45,000 bases of DNA from Mesorhizobium loti (GCF_001510895.1 NZ_LPWA01000120.1:1-45000); one strand, 5' to 3'. Positions 1 through 9,360 are shown, numbered from the stretch's first letter. The notes: generated by a model from the sequence alone, not told the origin. Made by a program: numbers and translations.

Positions 1-405
1 GCGCAGGGACATTTCGTAGCCGCCGACAATCGCTGCAATCAGCTCCTTGCCGGAGCTGCCGACGTCTTCGGCGACAGCCAGGGCGGCCGGGATAATTGAC
101 GCGCCTGGATGTCCGAAGAGGATGTAGGAATCGTCGAGGCTCAACATGCTGGCGCTATGCGCGTTGGCATGGGCCGCATTGGCGGGATGAAAGCGCAAGG
201 ACGTGCCGAACACGGTGCTGGCCCCGCCGGAATCGATGCGCCCCAGGCAAGGCACCATCTGCTTGGCCCCGCGCGAAGTGCTTCCCGCGATCATGCAGCC
301 GACGTGATCGAGGATGAGAAGCTTCGCCTTGTCGCGGATCTGTGCCGGCAGCTCGTCAAATGTGAGACTGGCAACCGTATTGACGACGTCTTCTGTCAGC
401 GACAT
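1..405 (-). CDS. MmgE/PrpD family protein, N-terminal part (runs off the window)
   Basis: The reverse strand is open for 135 codons from an ATG at 405 to the left edge. The predicted protein starts MSLTEDVVNTVASLTFDELP and contains DKAKLLILDHVGCMIAGS, FGTSLRFHPANAAHANAHSA, LDDSYILFGHPGASIIPAAL and IVGGYEMSLR. These are the N-terminal helical-domain patterns of the MmgE/PrpD family, which includes 2-methylcitrate dehydratase and itaconate (cis-aconitate) decarboxylase. Family members are usually about 450 residues, so roughly 30% is visible. The substrate cannot be told from this part; many rhizobial paralogues are not linked to the methylcitrate cycle. No strong ribosome binding site precedes the ATG. 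It lies on the same strand as the phosphopantetheinyl transferase but 818 bases downstream of it, so a shared operon is unlikely. Confidence 0.85.
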   Translation of the reverse strand, partial: MSLTEDVVNTVASLTFDELPAQIRDKAKLLILDHVGCMIAGSTSRGAKQMVPCLGRIDSGGASTVFGTSLRFHPANAAHANAHSASMLSLDDSYILFGHPGASIIPAALAVAEDVGSSGKELIAAIVGGYEMSLR

Positions 406-1223
406 GATGTCAATCTCAATTAGGTTCGCGGAGCCCGCTCAAAGCAGGCTGACTGCTCTACCCGTTAGTTGGTCCGGCGGTCCGCTCAGTTGGAGGCCGC
501 CTAGTTTTGGATCAAGTTGTTCCAACAGCGGCGTCACGGACAAAGAGTGCTTTTGTCGGAACTTAGTTAGCAAACGTCCGCTTGGCATAGTGCTCGTCGT
601 CTTGCGAACAAGGAGCGTGCGACCGCGTCTTGCGATAGCAATGCATATGTCGTGCCAAGAAGAAATTTGTTTCGAAATAGGATGATGCATTATACTGCTA
701 TGTCGTATGTCCGACATTGTCCAACATCGCCCGGTGCGGAAAGCGATTAAAATCCGTAAGATTCGTTTTCTAACCGGCTTGCCCCACGTTGATCGTTATG
801 CAGTCTCCTTCGGCAGTGCCTCCTGTTCGTCCGGCCGACCACGGGACACGTTCCCGACGAAGATGTTGCTCGGTAGCCCCACAAGCGGGAATGCGGATGA
901 AGGGTGTGTTTGTCGGTGATGCAGTCCTGAGCAGCGCAATGGTTTCCTATCGGGGATGGAAGGTGCGCATCCAGCGGATCTGATGGGCGTTGAAGCGCGA
1001 TCTGACCTTACCATGCGACGCGAACTCAAACGATGATCGGCAATCGAGCCCACCATCGGTCATATGAGGACCGATGGTGGGCTCGACCGCAACTTCGGGC
1101 CGATCGGCGAAACGTTCGTTGACCTTCTCGTTGACGTTGCCCTAGACAGTCCCGGGGGGGTGCGCTGCCGGGCCTCACGTCGCATTGCCCCTATCGGGAT
1201 GACCCCATGCACGCACCCGGATG
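406..1223. other. Intergenic stretch with no recognised gene
   Basis: About 0.8 kb between the MmgE/PrpD start and the transferase stop. Short open frames exist on both strands, but none has a recognisable domain or a convincing ribosome binding site. The stretch around 640-720 is more AT-rich than its surroundings and may hold the promoter of the MmgE/PrpD gene. The only clear structure is the long hairpin at 1044-1086, listed separately. Confidence 0.5.
1044..1086. repeat. Perfect 18-bp inverted repeat (hairpin), 7-nt loop
   Basis: Bases 1044-1061 are the exact reverse complement of 1069-1086, separated by a 7-base AT-rich loop. The arm core is GAGCCCACCATCGGTC. It lies 138 bases past the stop codon of the transferase on the minus strand. 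No T-run follows on either side, so it is not a textbook rho-independent terminator. It could be an RNA-stabilising hairpin or a paired remnant of transposon ends. Confidence 0.8.
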
Positions 1224-1916
1224 CTACTGCACGGCTGCAAGGACCAATTTTGATGGCAGGCTGCGCAGAATGATCGTCTGGGGAACCTGCGATGCTAAAT
1301 GTGCTACCAATTGCCCGCAGACTGGGAGTGCGTTCAGGTAATACTGCACGTTACCAAAATGCACGGTCGGCTCATCCCAGCCCGCATGAAGGCCGCGCGG
1401 GTCTTGGTGGAGACCAAGACCCGCGCATTTCAGTACGGCCTCTTTTCTGGTCCACAGTTCCAGGAACTTTCGTACCGTCAGCTCGCGCGGAATGTGTTCA
1501 AAAACCCTTGCCTCTTGGTCTGTCATAATGTGGCAGGCCAACTGGCGGCACTTTGCCAGGGGGCACCAACGCTCAATATCAATCCCCACCAAGCCCAAGG
1601 CCGATACGGCGACGGCGGACCAATCGTGGCTATGAGACTGGGTCACTTCAATATCGTGCGCAGGCAATCGGGGCTTGCCGAAACGCGAAACGGTTATCTG
1701 GAGATCTCTCGGCGGAACACGCAAGTGCGCAGAAAGGATGATTCGAAAAGCGAACTTTGCCTGAAGATAGGAACGGCGCATATCTATGCGACGAATTTTT
1801 TCTGCCCGTTCCCGCTCCGCCGGACTCAGCACTTCGCGCATGTGCAGCGTTGAGATCGTCAGCTGTGAATGCCGGAAAACCCAAACGTCGATTGCGCCCG
1901 TCTGCCTGATTAGCAC
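1224..1916 (-). CDS. Sfp-type 4'-phosphopantetheinyl transferase
   Basis: Transfers phosphopantetheine from coenzyme A to the serine of carrier domains, converting apo- to holo-synthase. The family signatures are visible: VTQSHSHDWSAVAVS, the metal-binding GLVGIDIERW and the helix FLELWTRKEAVLKCAGLGL, in the order and spacing of Sfp/EntD-type enzymes. An open frame extends upstream to a GTG at 2012. I prefer the GTG at 1916 because GAAGGA lies nine bases before it and homology-like sequence (IDVWVFRHSQL) begins soon after, giving 230 residues, normal for the family. It is transcribed divergently from the NRPS-PKS gene, sharing the 2017-2256 intergenic region, so its natural clients are the PCP and ACP of that assembly line. 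The exact start is uncertain. Confidence 0.9.
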   Translation of the reverse strand: MLIRQTGAIDVWVFRHSQLTISTLHMREVLSPAERERAEKIRRIDMRRSYLQAKFAFRIILSAHLRVPPRDLQITVSRFGKPRLPAHDIEVTQSHSHDWSAVAVSALGLVGIDIERWCPLAKCRQLACHIMTDQEARVFEHIPRELTVRKFLELWTRKEAVLKCAGLGLHQDPRGLHAGWDEPTVHFGNVQYYLNALPVCGQLVAHLASQVPQTIILRSLPSKLVLAAVQ

Positions 1917-2140
1917 AACGTCAAGTCCTTCACGCTTTGGCCGTTCACATCCTTCAGCAACCTTAGGCACCTTAGGCGCGGGTCGTCGCTGACCCGCTTC
2001 TACACTGCCCACGGCTCGCCGTGTGTAAAGATATATGAAGCCTACTTAACGATCGCGAAACGCGCTTGATGCTCCTCGAGCCTCTTTTCGAATTTTCTCT
2101 TCGGTATCACCAGTTATTCGCAATTCCAAATTCGAATGAA

Positions 2141-2181
2141 TATTGTGTGTCGTACGATAGGTTTACACGAATGACACAATA
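2141..2181. promoter_or_regulatory. Inverted repeat in the divergent promoter region
   Basis: TATTGTGT at 2141-2148 is mirrored by ACACAATA at 2174-2181, with 25 bases between. The stretch is AT-rich and lies between the divergent transferase and NRPS genes, about 75 bases before the NRPS start codon, a plausible place for a dimeric regulator to act on both. No regulator gene is adjacent. A ribosome binding site GGAGA precedes the NRPS ATG by seven bases. I did not find a convincing nod box or tts box here. Confidence 0.4.
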
Positions 2182-2256
2182 ATTCTCCGAAATTTCAAAC
2201 CATCTCCAGGAGAAAGCGGGTAGCGTTCTCGGCACAAGTGGTGACTGGAGAACCCG

Positions 2257-5200
2257 ATGCACTACCGCACCCGTCCGCTCTCGCATGGCCAACTGGGCCT
2301 TTGGCTACACCATCAAAAAAGGCAAACCGGTAGCGAATACAATTTGCCAGTCGAGCTGCGCATAAAGCCACCGTTCGACATTGCTGCCTTGCGGTGCGCG
2401 CTCCAATCATTGATCGACCGCCATGAAATGTTGCGCACGACCTTCCACCAGGAAGGCGAGCATGTCGTTCAACGAATTCATGAGACAGGCTCCCTGAGCT
2501 TTCATCTCGTTCAGCTGCCAAACGCAGACGAAGCAGCCTTCCATCAGTCTATTGCAGCGGAGGCCCGCTCGCCTTTCGATCTAGAACATGGGCCGGTGTT
2601 TCGCGCGCACTTGTTCATCCGCAGTGCTACGGAAGAGATTCTCCTTCTCAACTTCCACCACATCATTTCCGACGCCTACAGCATTCGTACATTCCTGCAG
2701 GAGTTCGGGAGCCTCTACCAGGCGTTTTGCGGCGACACGGATATGCCGGCTCCGACCACCGCGGCTCCTTACGAGGACTTTGTGGCCTGGCAGGAGCGCC
2801 TTCTTGCCGGTAACGACGGAGAACGCATGTTAGCCTACTGGCGCGGTCAATTTGTCGATCCGGAGCCCGACCTAGACCTTCCGACAGACAGATCACGAGG
2901 CGCGCTTGCCACGCACACCGGGGCAGTTGTCTCCCTAGATGTTGAGAGGTCACTGGTTACGCGCTTGGAGCAACTGGCGCACAAAGAAAAAGTAACACTG
3001 TCCACCGTACTGCTGGCTGCCTACTACGTCCTACTGTATCGTTATGGTGACCAGGACGACCTCACCCTCTACGTGCCACGCCTCGGTCGTCCGGCTGGGA
3101 ATTTTTCGGGGACCTTCGGCTACTTTGTAACCCTAGGAGCCTTACGGCGGGATCTTTCCGGAAATCCCGTTTTCCTCGACCATTTGCAGCGGGTGCGTCA
3201 GCTCATGCGCTGCGCGCGCAGCCATGAGTATTTTCCTCTTCCCCTTCTGCTGGAGAAGCTCAAGCTACCCCCTGCACCTTATAGCAACTCGCTCGCTCAA
3301 GCAGTTTTCAACTTCACTCCGGAGGCGGTGAGTTCTCTTGGCTTCACGCCATCCGATGTCGACCTCTCCGGCTTGCCTGCGCAGGTCCGATTTTGCGAGA
3401 CCGATACCTGGATCGATCTTGATTTTCGAATCCTGGCCCGCAAGGAAAGTCTCCGCCTCGACGTCGTGTATAAAGCAGATTTGTGGGATGCTAGCACCAT
3501 AGAGCGGCTTGCGAAGCACTATCATTTGTTGCTTGAGGCGATCGCAGATAAGCCAGCCCGGCGGATAGGCGACTATAGTCTTCTGACGCCAGAGGAGGAG
3601 CATCAGCTTCTGCATGATTTTAACGAGACAGCTGCACCGTTTCCGTCCGATATTTGCCTGCACAACATGATCGAAGCGCAGGCTGCTGCTTGGCCAGATA
3701 ACATCGCCGTCAGCTGCCCATCGGAGGCGCTCAGCTATGCCGAACTTGACCAAAGGGCAAACAGGCTTGCCCATCATTTGATTTCAAAAGGGGTCCGCCT
3801 TGGAGACGTGGTCGGCGTTCTCGTTGAGCGCTCGTGCGATCTCATTGTCGGGTTTCTCGCGGTCCTGAAGGCGGGGGCCGTCTATCTTCCTCTCGATCCG
3901 CGACTGCCACCCCAACGTCTACTCTTCATATTGCGGGATGCTGGTGCCACTGCGCTCATCAGTAAGTCGGAGCTCAGGGAACAGACGTTCAAGGATGCCC
4001 TGTCCGGGCGAAACATTGAAGGTGCGAATAGATGCGCGGTGGTTTTCCTCGACAAGGACCGCACCGAAATCGCCCTGCACGAAGTCACGCATCCGCACTG
4101 CCCCGCTGGTTCCTCCGATTTGGCTTACGTGATCTATACGTCCGGTTCCACGGGTCAGCCGAAAGGCGTGATGGTTGAACATCGCAGCGCCTGCAACATG
4201 GCGGAGGATCTAAAGCGCACCTATCAACTGGGGGCGCATAGCCGGGTATTACAGTTCGCTTCCTGCGGATTTGATGCATCGCTGTTTGATTTTATGCTGG
4301 CCTTCTCTTCTGGTGGTCAATTGTGCTTGGCGCCCCCATCAGCATCGCTGCCTGGAGCAGAGCTTGTCGAGTTCATGCGCCGTGAGCGCATTACCGCTGC
4401 CGGTCTTACGCCGACAGCGTGGACCTCCTTGCCATCGACTAACCTTCCTGATCTTACCATGATCAAGTCAGGCGGAGAGCCCTTGCCGGCGAGCCTCATT
4501 GAGCGATGGGGCGAGAAACGCCGCATATTCAACTCCTATGGCCCCACCGAAGCGACCGTTTACTGCATAAGGACCGAGGTGAGAGCCGACGGGCGAAAGC
4601 CACCCATTGGGCGCCCCGCCAGCAATACCAAGGCTTACATCCTTGATCGCTATGGTAATCCCGCACCGATCGGCGCAATCGGTGAACTTTACATCGGGGG
4701 CGTCGGTATAGCCCGCGGCTACATGAATCGCGATGAACTCACGCGTCAGGTTTTCCGGGCAAACCCGTTCGATGCAGAGCCGGAATCCAAGCTATACAAA
4801 ACTGGGGATCGGGCCCGCTATCGGTCAGATGGCACGATTGAGTTCGTGGGCCGGAAAGACAGACAGATCAAGATTCGCGGCATGCGGGTCGAGCTTGCCG
4901 AAATCGAGCAGCGCCTGATGGAGCACGAAGCCGTCAAAACTTGCTGCGTTACGCTGATAGACGGGCCTGAGGACAACGCGAGCCTAACGGCCTACGTGGT
5001 GAGGCGACCGGAAAGTTTGGAGGATACCGATGAACTTCAGTCTTTTCTGCGCGCCGCGCTGCCTGGCTACATGGTTCCCTCACAGTTCCTGTTCCTTCCG
5101 CAGCTACCGACCAATCGGAGCGGCAAGATCGATCGGCGCGCTCTTCCCGAGCCGAGGAGAAACGCCTCGGCATTAAAGGCCGCAACTTTTCCGACCGGCA

Positions 5201-5850
5201 GGTTGCAGACGGAAGTGGCTGACATCTGGAAAGACGTGCTCAAGTTGGACTCCGTTGGGGTTGAAGACAGTTTCTTCGATGTTGGCGGACATTCCCTGGC
5301 TGTCGTGCAGGTTCAGGCGCGTATCCAAGATCGTCTGGGCATTGATTGCAAGATTCTGGACCTCTTCGAGCACCCCACCATAAGAACACTCGCTGCGCAC
5401 TTGGCCGCAATCCCGGCGGCTCCTCGTCCGGCTCAAGATTTAAACAAACCCATCGGCTTGGCTGCAAGCCAAAATGAGCCCAACCAGGATCGCAATGCAG
5501 TTGCGATCATCGGTATGGCGGGCAGGTTCCCGGGGGCGGAGAATGTCGATCAATTTTGGACCAATCTGGTCGACGGCATTGAGTCCATCACAGATCTGGA
5601 TGAACAGACATTGCGAGAAGCTGGCGTCGATCCCGACACTTTTGGCAAGCCCAATTATGTGAGACGTGAAGCCGTCATCAGCGGAATTGATCTGTTTGAC
5701 GCAGCGTTCTTCGGCATCTCGCCCAAGGAAGCAGCGTGGATGGACCCGCAACAGCGAATCCTTCTGGAAACGGCGTATCAGGCGCTCGACCATGCAGGAT
5801 ACGGATCGCGCGAGACAGCGAGGTCCGAGTCGGTGTTTTTGCCGGCGTAG
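2257..5850 (+). CDS. Hybrid NRPS-PKS, first part: C-A-PCP and start of KS (frameshifted)
   Basis: First reading frame of a modular synthase. The condensation domain (about 1-440) has the catalytic HHIISDA at residues 134-140. The adenylation domain (about 455-975) shows YVIYTSGSTGQPKGV near 622, NSYGPTEATVYC near 759, KLYKTGDRARY, and the A10 lysine in NRSGKIDRRALP near 955. The carrier domain has DSFFDVGGHSL with the attachment serine at about 1013. A ketosynthase begins near 1081 (VAIIGMAGRFPG, FFGISPKEAAWMDPQQRILL). Reading positions by eye against the GrsA pocket gives roughly D-A-F-G-I-S-S-V-Y-K, which matches no specificity code I know with certainty. The frame ends at TAG 5850 after a non-homologous tail, while the ketosynthase continues in the -1 frame. 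The start ATG 2257 has GGAGA seven bases upstream. The N-terminal C domain implies an acyl or aminoacyl donor made elsewhere. Confidence 0.93.
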   Translation: MHYRTRPLSHGQLGLWLHHQKRQTGSEYNLPVELRIKPPFDIAALRCALQSLIDRHEMLRTTFHQEGEHVVQRIHETGSLSFHLVQLPNADEAAFHQSIAAEARSPFDLEHGPVFRAHLFIRSATEEILLLNFHHIISDAYSIRTFLQEFGSLYQAFCGDTDMPAPTTAAPYEDFVAWQERLLAGNDGERMLAYWRGQFVDPEPDLDLPTDRSRGALATHTGAVVSLDVERSLVTRLEQLAHKEKVTLSTVLLAAYYVLLYRYGDQDDLTLYVPRLGRPAGNFSGTFGYFVTLGALRRDLSGNPVFLDHLQRVRQLMRCARSHEYFPLPLLLEKLKLPPAPYSNSLAQAVFNFTPEAVSSLGFTPSDVDLSGLPAQVRFCETDTWIDLDFRILARKESLRLDVVYKADLWDASTIERLAKHYHLLLEAIADKPARRIGDYSLLTPEEEHQLLHDFNETAAPFPSDICLHNMIEAQAAAWPDNIAVSCPSEALSYAELDQRANRLAHHLISKGVRLGDVVGVLVERSCDLIVGFLAVLKAGAVYLPLDPRLPPQRLLFILRDAGATALISKSELREQTFKDALSGRNIEGANRCAVVFLDKDRTEIALHEVTHPHCPAGSSDLAYVIYTSGSTGQPKGVMVEHRSACNMAEDLKRTYQLGAHSRVLQFASCGFDASLFDFMLAFSSGGQLCLAPPSASLPGAELVEFMRRERITAAGLTPTAWTSLPSTNLPDLTMIKSGGEPLPASLIERWGEKRRIFNSYGPTEATVYCIRTEVRADGRKPPIGRPASNTKAYILDRYGNPAPIGAIGELYIGGVGIARGYMNRDELTRQVFRANPFDAEPESKLYKTGDRARYRSDGTIEFVGRKDRQIKIRGMRVELAEIEQRLMEHEAVKTCCVTLIDGPEDNASLTAYVVRRPESLEDTDELQSFLRAALPGYMVPSQFLFLPQLPTNRSGKIDRRALPEPRRNASALKAATFPTGRLQTEVADIWKDVLKLDSVGVEDSFFDVGGHSLAVVQVQARIQDRLGIDCKILDLFEHPTIRTLAAHLAAIPAAPRPAQDLNKPIGLAASQNEPNQDRNAVAIIGMAGRFPGAENVDQFWTNLVDGIESITDLDEQTLREAGVDPDTFGKPNYVRREAVISGIDLFDAAFFGISPKEAAWMDPQQRILLETAYQALDHAGYGSRETARSESVFLPA

Positions 5851-8800
5851 GGGCGAACCAGTATCTCGCTGAACGGGAAGCAGGCAGGGCCCTGTTGGAT
5901 TCAGAGAAATTGCAGATCCGCATTCTTAATGGCCAGGATTTCACGGCGACGCGCATTGCCTATAAGCTCAACCTGACTGGTCCCTGCGTGTCAGTTCAGA
6001 CGGCCTGCTCCACTTCGCTGGTTGCTGTCCACCTCGCTTGCCAGAGCCTGCGCAGCAATGAGTGCGATATGGCGCTGGCAGGCGGCGCATCGATTTCCTT
6101 GCCGCATGGAAAAGGCTATCTCCATCAACAAGGCCATATCTTGTCTCCTGACGGCCACTGCCGTGCGTTCGATGCGAAAGGACAAGGAACGGTGAGAGGC
6201 AGCGGAGCTGCGACCGTTGTTCTCAAGCGGCTGAGCGATGCTTTTAGGGATGGCGACTATATCTGGGCCGTCATAAAGGGGACCGCCATCAATAATGATG
6301 GCGCAGCCAAGGTAGGGTTCACCGCCCCCAGTGCTGAAGGACAGGCAGCGGTAATCCAAGCTGCCCTCGCCGATGCTGAGGTCTCTGCGGACACCATTGG
6401 TTACGTGGAGGCGCATGGTACGGGAACCTATCTTGGAGACCCCATTGAGATCTCCGGCCTGAGCAAGGCTTTCCGCTCCCACACAGCGAGGAAACAATTC
6501 TGCGCGGTAGGTTCGGCGAAGACAAATGTTGGGCATCTCGACGCCGCAGCGGGTGCGACGGGATTGATCAAGCTCGCCACGATGCTGAACAGGGGGGTCA
6601 TTCCCGCCAGCCTGCATTTCGATAAGCCCAACCCAAATATCGACTTCAAAGAGAGCCCGGTGTTCGTAAGCAAGACCTGCACCGCTTGGCCCAAGGATGG
6701 TGAAGCGCGGCGCGGCGGAATTAGCTCATTTGGCATCGGTGGCACGAATGCACACGCGATTCTCGAGGAGGCTCCACCGCGAACCGATGAACAAGGCGGC
6801 CGCAGGCTGCACGTGTTTCCAGTATCGGGGGCGAGCAGGTCGGCTTTGACCGAAATGCTTCGGCAACTAGCGGGGTTCATGCGCCGAAGCGATGTTCAGC
6901 ACAGCGCAGCAAATGTCGCATACACCCTGCAGAAGGGTCGAGCCGCTCTTAGATATCGAACAAGTTTCGTCGGATCCAATTTGGTGGAACTAGCCGACCA
7001 ATTCAATCAGGCGGCATTGAATGCAGGCATGTCGGGAGAGGCTTCGAGCAGTGAACCCCGCATCGTGTTTATGTTCTCCGGCCAGGGTGGGCAGCAGGTC
7101 GGAATGGGTCGGAAGCTTTATGAAGAAGAGCCGGTATTCCGCAACGCCATCGACGAATGCGCAAACTGGCTTAACGAGCTCGCCCATATTGATTTCCGCC
7201 CCCTGCTCTACTGCGAAGGCAAATCCCATGGCGAGCTTGAGCCTCAGCTGGAAGCTGTCATACAGCCCGTCATCTTCGCTACGCAATACGCAATGGCGAA
7301 GCTCTTCATTTCGTGGGGTATTTTCCCTGCAGCTGTGATCGGCCACAGCATCGGAGAATATGCAGCCGCTCATCTTGCGGGCATCATCTCGTTACCTGAT
7401 GCCATTCGACTGACGCTTATAAGAGGACAGTTAACGTCGCGTGTGCCTGCTGGCGGGATTGTTGCAGTCAGCCTGTCGCCGGAAGAGCTCCAGCCCTATT
7501 GGAACGAACGCCTTTCATTGGCGGCAATAAATGGTCCACGTCAGTGCGTCGTTTCGGGGGCCGCATCCGAGATTGAAGCGTTTCATGAGCGACTGCAGGC
7601 GAAATCTATTGCGAGCAAACGAATACGTGGAAGCCATGCCGTGCATTCATCCCTGCTCGATCCGATCTTGTCGGAGTTTAGGATTTATGCAGGACAAGTC
7701 GAGTTGCACGCGGAGCAAGTACCGTTCATGTCCACGGTACTCGGTGACTGGCTGGAGGCGGACGTGCCGCCTGATGCCAGCTACTGGGTCCGCAATCTGC
7801 GAGAGACGGTGCAGTTCCATAAGGCCATCGATCGGCTAATGCAATCAGGCCACGAGTTGTTCATTGAGATGGGGCCCGGCGCTGCCCTGACAGGACATTC
7901 CAAGCGGTTCAAGTCAAAGATCAACCCTCGCAGTCCTCTCGCCTTCTCGGCCTTGCCTGGCGGCGATCACGAGCAAGGCGATCGCCTGAGACTGTTACAG
8001 ACGCTGGGCAAGCTTTGGACCTGCGGCGTTCGCATTGATTGGTCTGGCCTGCACAATCATAAGCCCCCGCTGCGAACTCCCCTCCCGCCTTATCCTTTTG
8101 ATCGCAAGCGTTACTGGCTCGATGCGGTCGCCACTAGTGGGCAGGTACAACATTCCAATTTGAACCGGCCTGACATTGGCGCTGCATCCGTCGATCACCC
8201 GACTGGGAGCGAATGGGTGCGCAGTCCGATTGTGGTTGAGGCGTCTGCTGAGGCAGCTTTGGACCGTCAAATTGCGGCAGTCTATCGGGACATTTTGGGC
8301 TTGGATGACGTTGCCCTGACAGACAGCTTCTTTGATCTTGGTGGCGATTCGTTGAGCGCATTAAGCGTCATCGATCGCATAGAGCAACTCACCGAGGAGA
8401 GATTGGCTGTCTCTCTGCTGCTGGAACACCAGACACCACGAGGGCTCGCAATAGCACTCTCGAATACTCGTGGAAGCGCGCGTCCCAGCGCATTGGTGCC
8501 GTTACAAACCGGCGGTTCGCGCACGCCTCTGTTTTGCCCCCATCCCTTTGGCGGACATGTACTTTTATATACGCCTCTTGCTAAAGCATTGGGCGCAGAC
8601 CAGCCGCTCTTCGGATTACAGGCGCGAGGCCTGAATGGTGAGGCAAAACCGCACCTGAGCATTGCCGAGATGGCAGGGGAATATATTGAGGCCATCAAGA
8701 GCGTACAACCACGCGGCCCCTATCAACTCGTCGGCTTGTCCATGGGTGGCAGCATTGCTTGGGAAATGGGCTGCCAATTGCGCGATGCCGGTGACGAGGT

Positions 8801-9329
8801 AGCAATAGTTGGGCTGCTCGATGCCAAAGCGCTTCACAAGGATGAAGGGCACACAAGCAGCCGGTACCATCGCTTGCTCGGCAAAAGGCCAATTCCCGAT
8901 TGGCTGAGCGAGCAAGCAGTCATATTGAGTGTCCTTTTTCCTGCGTTGAAGAAACATTGGCGAAAGCTGAAATTCATCAAACGTGAGTGTCAGGTCACGG
9001 CATTGCTGGATTTCGGAATGCAAGCAGGCAACGTTCCCGACATGGGCGACACACAGCTCAATAATATCCTGGCAGTTGCCGAGGCGAATAGAATTGCGCT
9101 CCGTGATTATACGCCTCGGCTCAACAACAGCACGTCCGTTCTTTTTGCAGCCAAGAAGGGGCTGCGCACATCACCGAATGAACCTGATGGCGATCTTGGG
9201 TGGAAGCAATTCGCGAGGGCGCGCCTGGAAATTCACGAGGTGCCAGGAGACCATTACACGATGGTCGCTCTACCTCATGTGAAGGTCCTGGCGAAGAAGC
9301 TTAATAGCTATCTCAATCGAAAAGGCTAA
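5817..9329 (+). CDS. Hybrid NRPS-PKS, second part: rest of KS, AT, ACP, thioesterase
   Basis: Continuation of the same synthase in the -1 frame; homology resumes at SEVRVGVFAGVGANQYL (about 5817). An ATG at 5736 in this frame lies in out-of-frame sequence and is not a credible start. The ketosynthase has the active cysteine in TACSTSL (codon 6006), HGTGT and NVGHLDAAAG. The acyltransferase has GHSIGEYAAA (about 7340) and HAVH, nearest the HAFH signature of malonyl-CoA selection. The acyl carrier domain has FFDLGGDSL (Ser codon 8349). The C-terminal type I thioesterase has GLSMGG (Ser codon 8739), LLDAK and GDHYTM as the Ser-Asp-His triad. No ketoreductase, dehydratase or methyltransferase is present, so the predicted product is a beta-keto-extended aminoacyl chain released by hydrolysis or cyclisation. 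Whether two polypeptides are made, or none that works, depends on whether the frameshift is real. Confidence 0.92.
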   Translation, partial: SEVRVGVFAGVGANQYLAEREAGRALLDSEKLQIRILNGQDFTATRIAYKLNLTGPCVSVQTACSTSLVAVHLACQSLRSNECDMALAGGASISLPHGKGYLHQQGHILSPDGHCRAFDAKGQGTVRGSGAATVVLKRLSDAFRDGDYIWAVIKGTAINNDGAAKVGFTAPSAEGQAAVIQAALADAEVSADTIGYVEAHGTGTYLGDPIEISGLSKAFRSHTARKQFCAVGSAKTNVGHLDAAAGATGLIKLATMLNRGVIPASLHFDKPNPNIDFKESPVFVSKTCTAWPKDGEARRGGISSFGIGGTNAHAILEEAPPRTDEQGGRRLHVFPVSGASRSALTEMLRQLAGFMRRSDVQHSAANVAYTLQKGRAALRYRTSFVGSNLVELADQFNQAALNAGMSGEASSSEPRIVFMFSGQGGQQVGMGRKLYEEEPVFRNAIDECANWLNELAHIDFRPLLYCEGKSHGELEPQLEAVIQPVIFATQYAMAKLFISWGIFPAAVIGHSIGEYAAAHLAGIISLPDAIRLTLIRGQLTSRVPAGGIVAVSLSPEELQPYWNERLSLAAINGPRQCVVSGAASEIEAFHERLQAKSIASKRIRGSHAVHSSLLDPILSEFRIYAGQVELHAEQVPFMSTVLGDWLEADVPPDASYWVRNLRETVQFHKAIDRLMQSGHELFIEMGPGAALTGHSKRFKSKINPRSPLAFSALPGGDHEQGDRLRLLQTLGKLWTCGVRIDWSGLHNHKPPLRTPLPPYPFDRKRYWLDAVATSGQVQHSNLNRPDIGAASVDHPTGSEWVRSPIVVEASAEAALDRQIAAVYRDILGLDDVALTDSFFDLGGDSLSALSVIDRIEQLTEERLAVSLLLEHQTPRGLAIALSNTRGSARPSALVPLQTGGSRTPLFCPHPFGGHVLLYTPLAKALGADQPLFGLQARGLNGEAKPHLSIAEMAGEYIEAIKSVQPRGPYQLVGLSMGGSIAWEMGCQLRDAGDEVAIVGLLDAKALHKDEGHTSSRYHRLLGKRPIPDWLSEQAVILSVLFPALKKHWRKLKFIKRECQVTALLDFGMQAGNVPDMGDTQLNNILAVAEANRIALRDYTPRLNNSTSVLFAAKKGLRTSPNEPDGDLGWKQFARARLEIHEVPGDHYTMVALPHVKVLAKKLNSYLNRKG

Positions 9330-9360
9330 GCGATGGCACGGGCAACAAAGTCTTCCTGAT

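Noticed and set aside
640..800. nod box or other symbiosis promoter upstream of the MmgE/PrpD gene
   Set aside because: A few short matches to parts of the nod box consensus occur but in the wrong order and orientation.
5815..5850. Programmed -1 ribosomal frameshift joining the two NRPS-PKS frames
   Set aside because: The nearby GTG TTT TTG is not an X XXY YYZ heptamer in the right phase, and homology has already moved to the new frame upstream of it. No downstream stem or pseudoknot stands out. A missing base is simpler.
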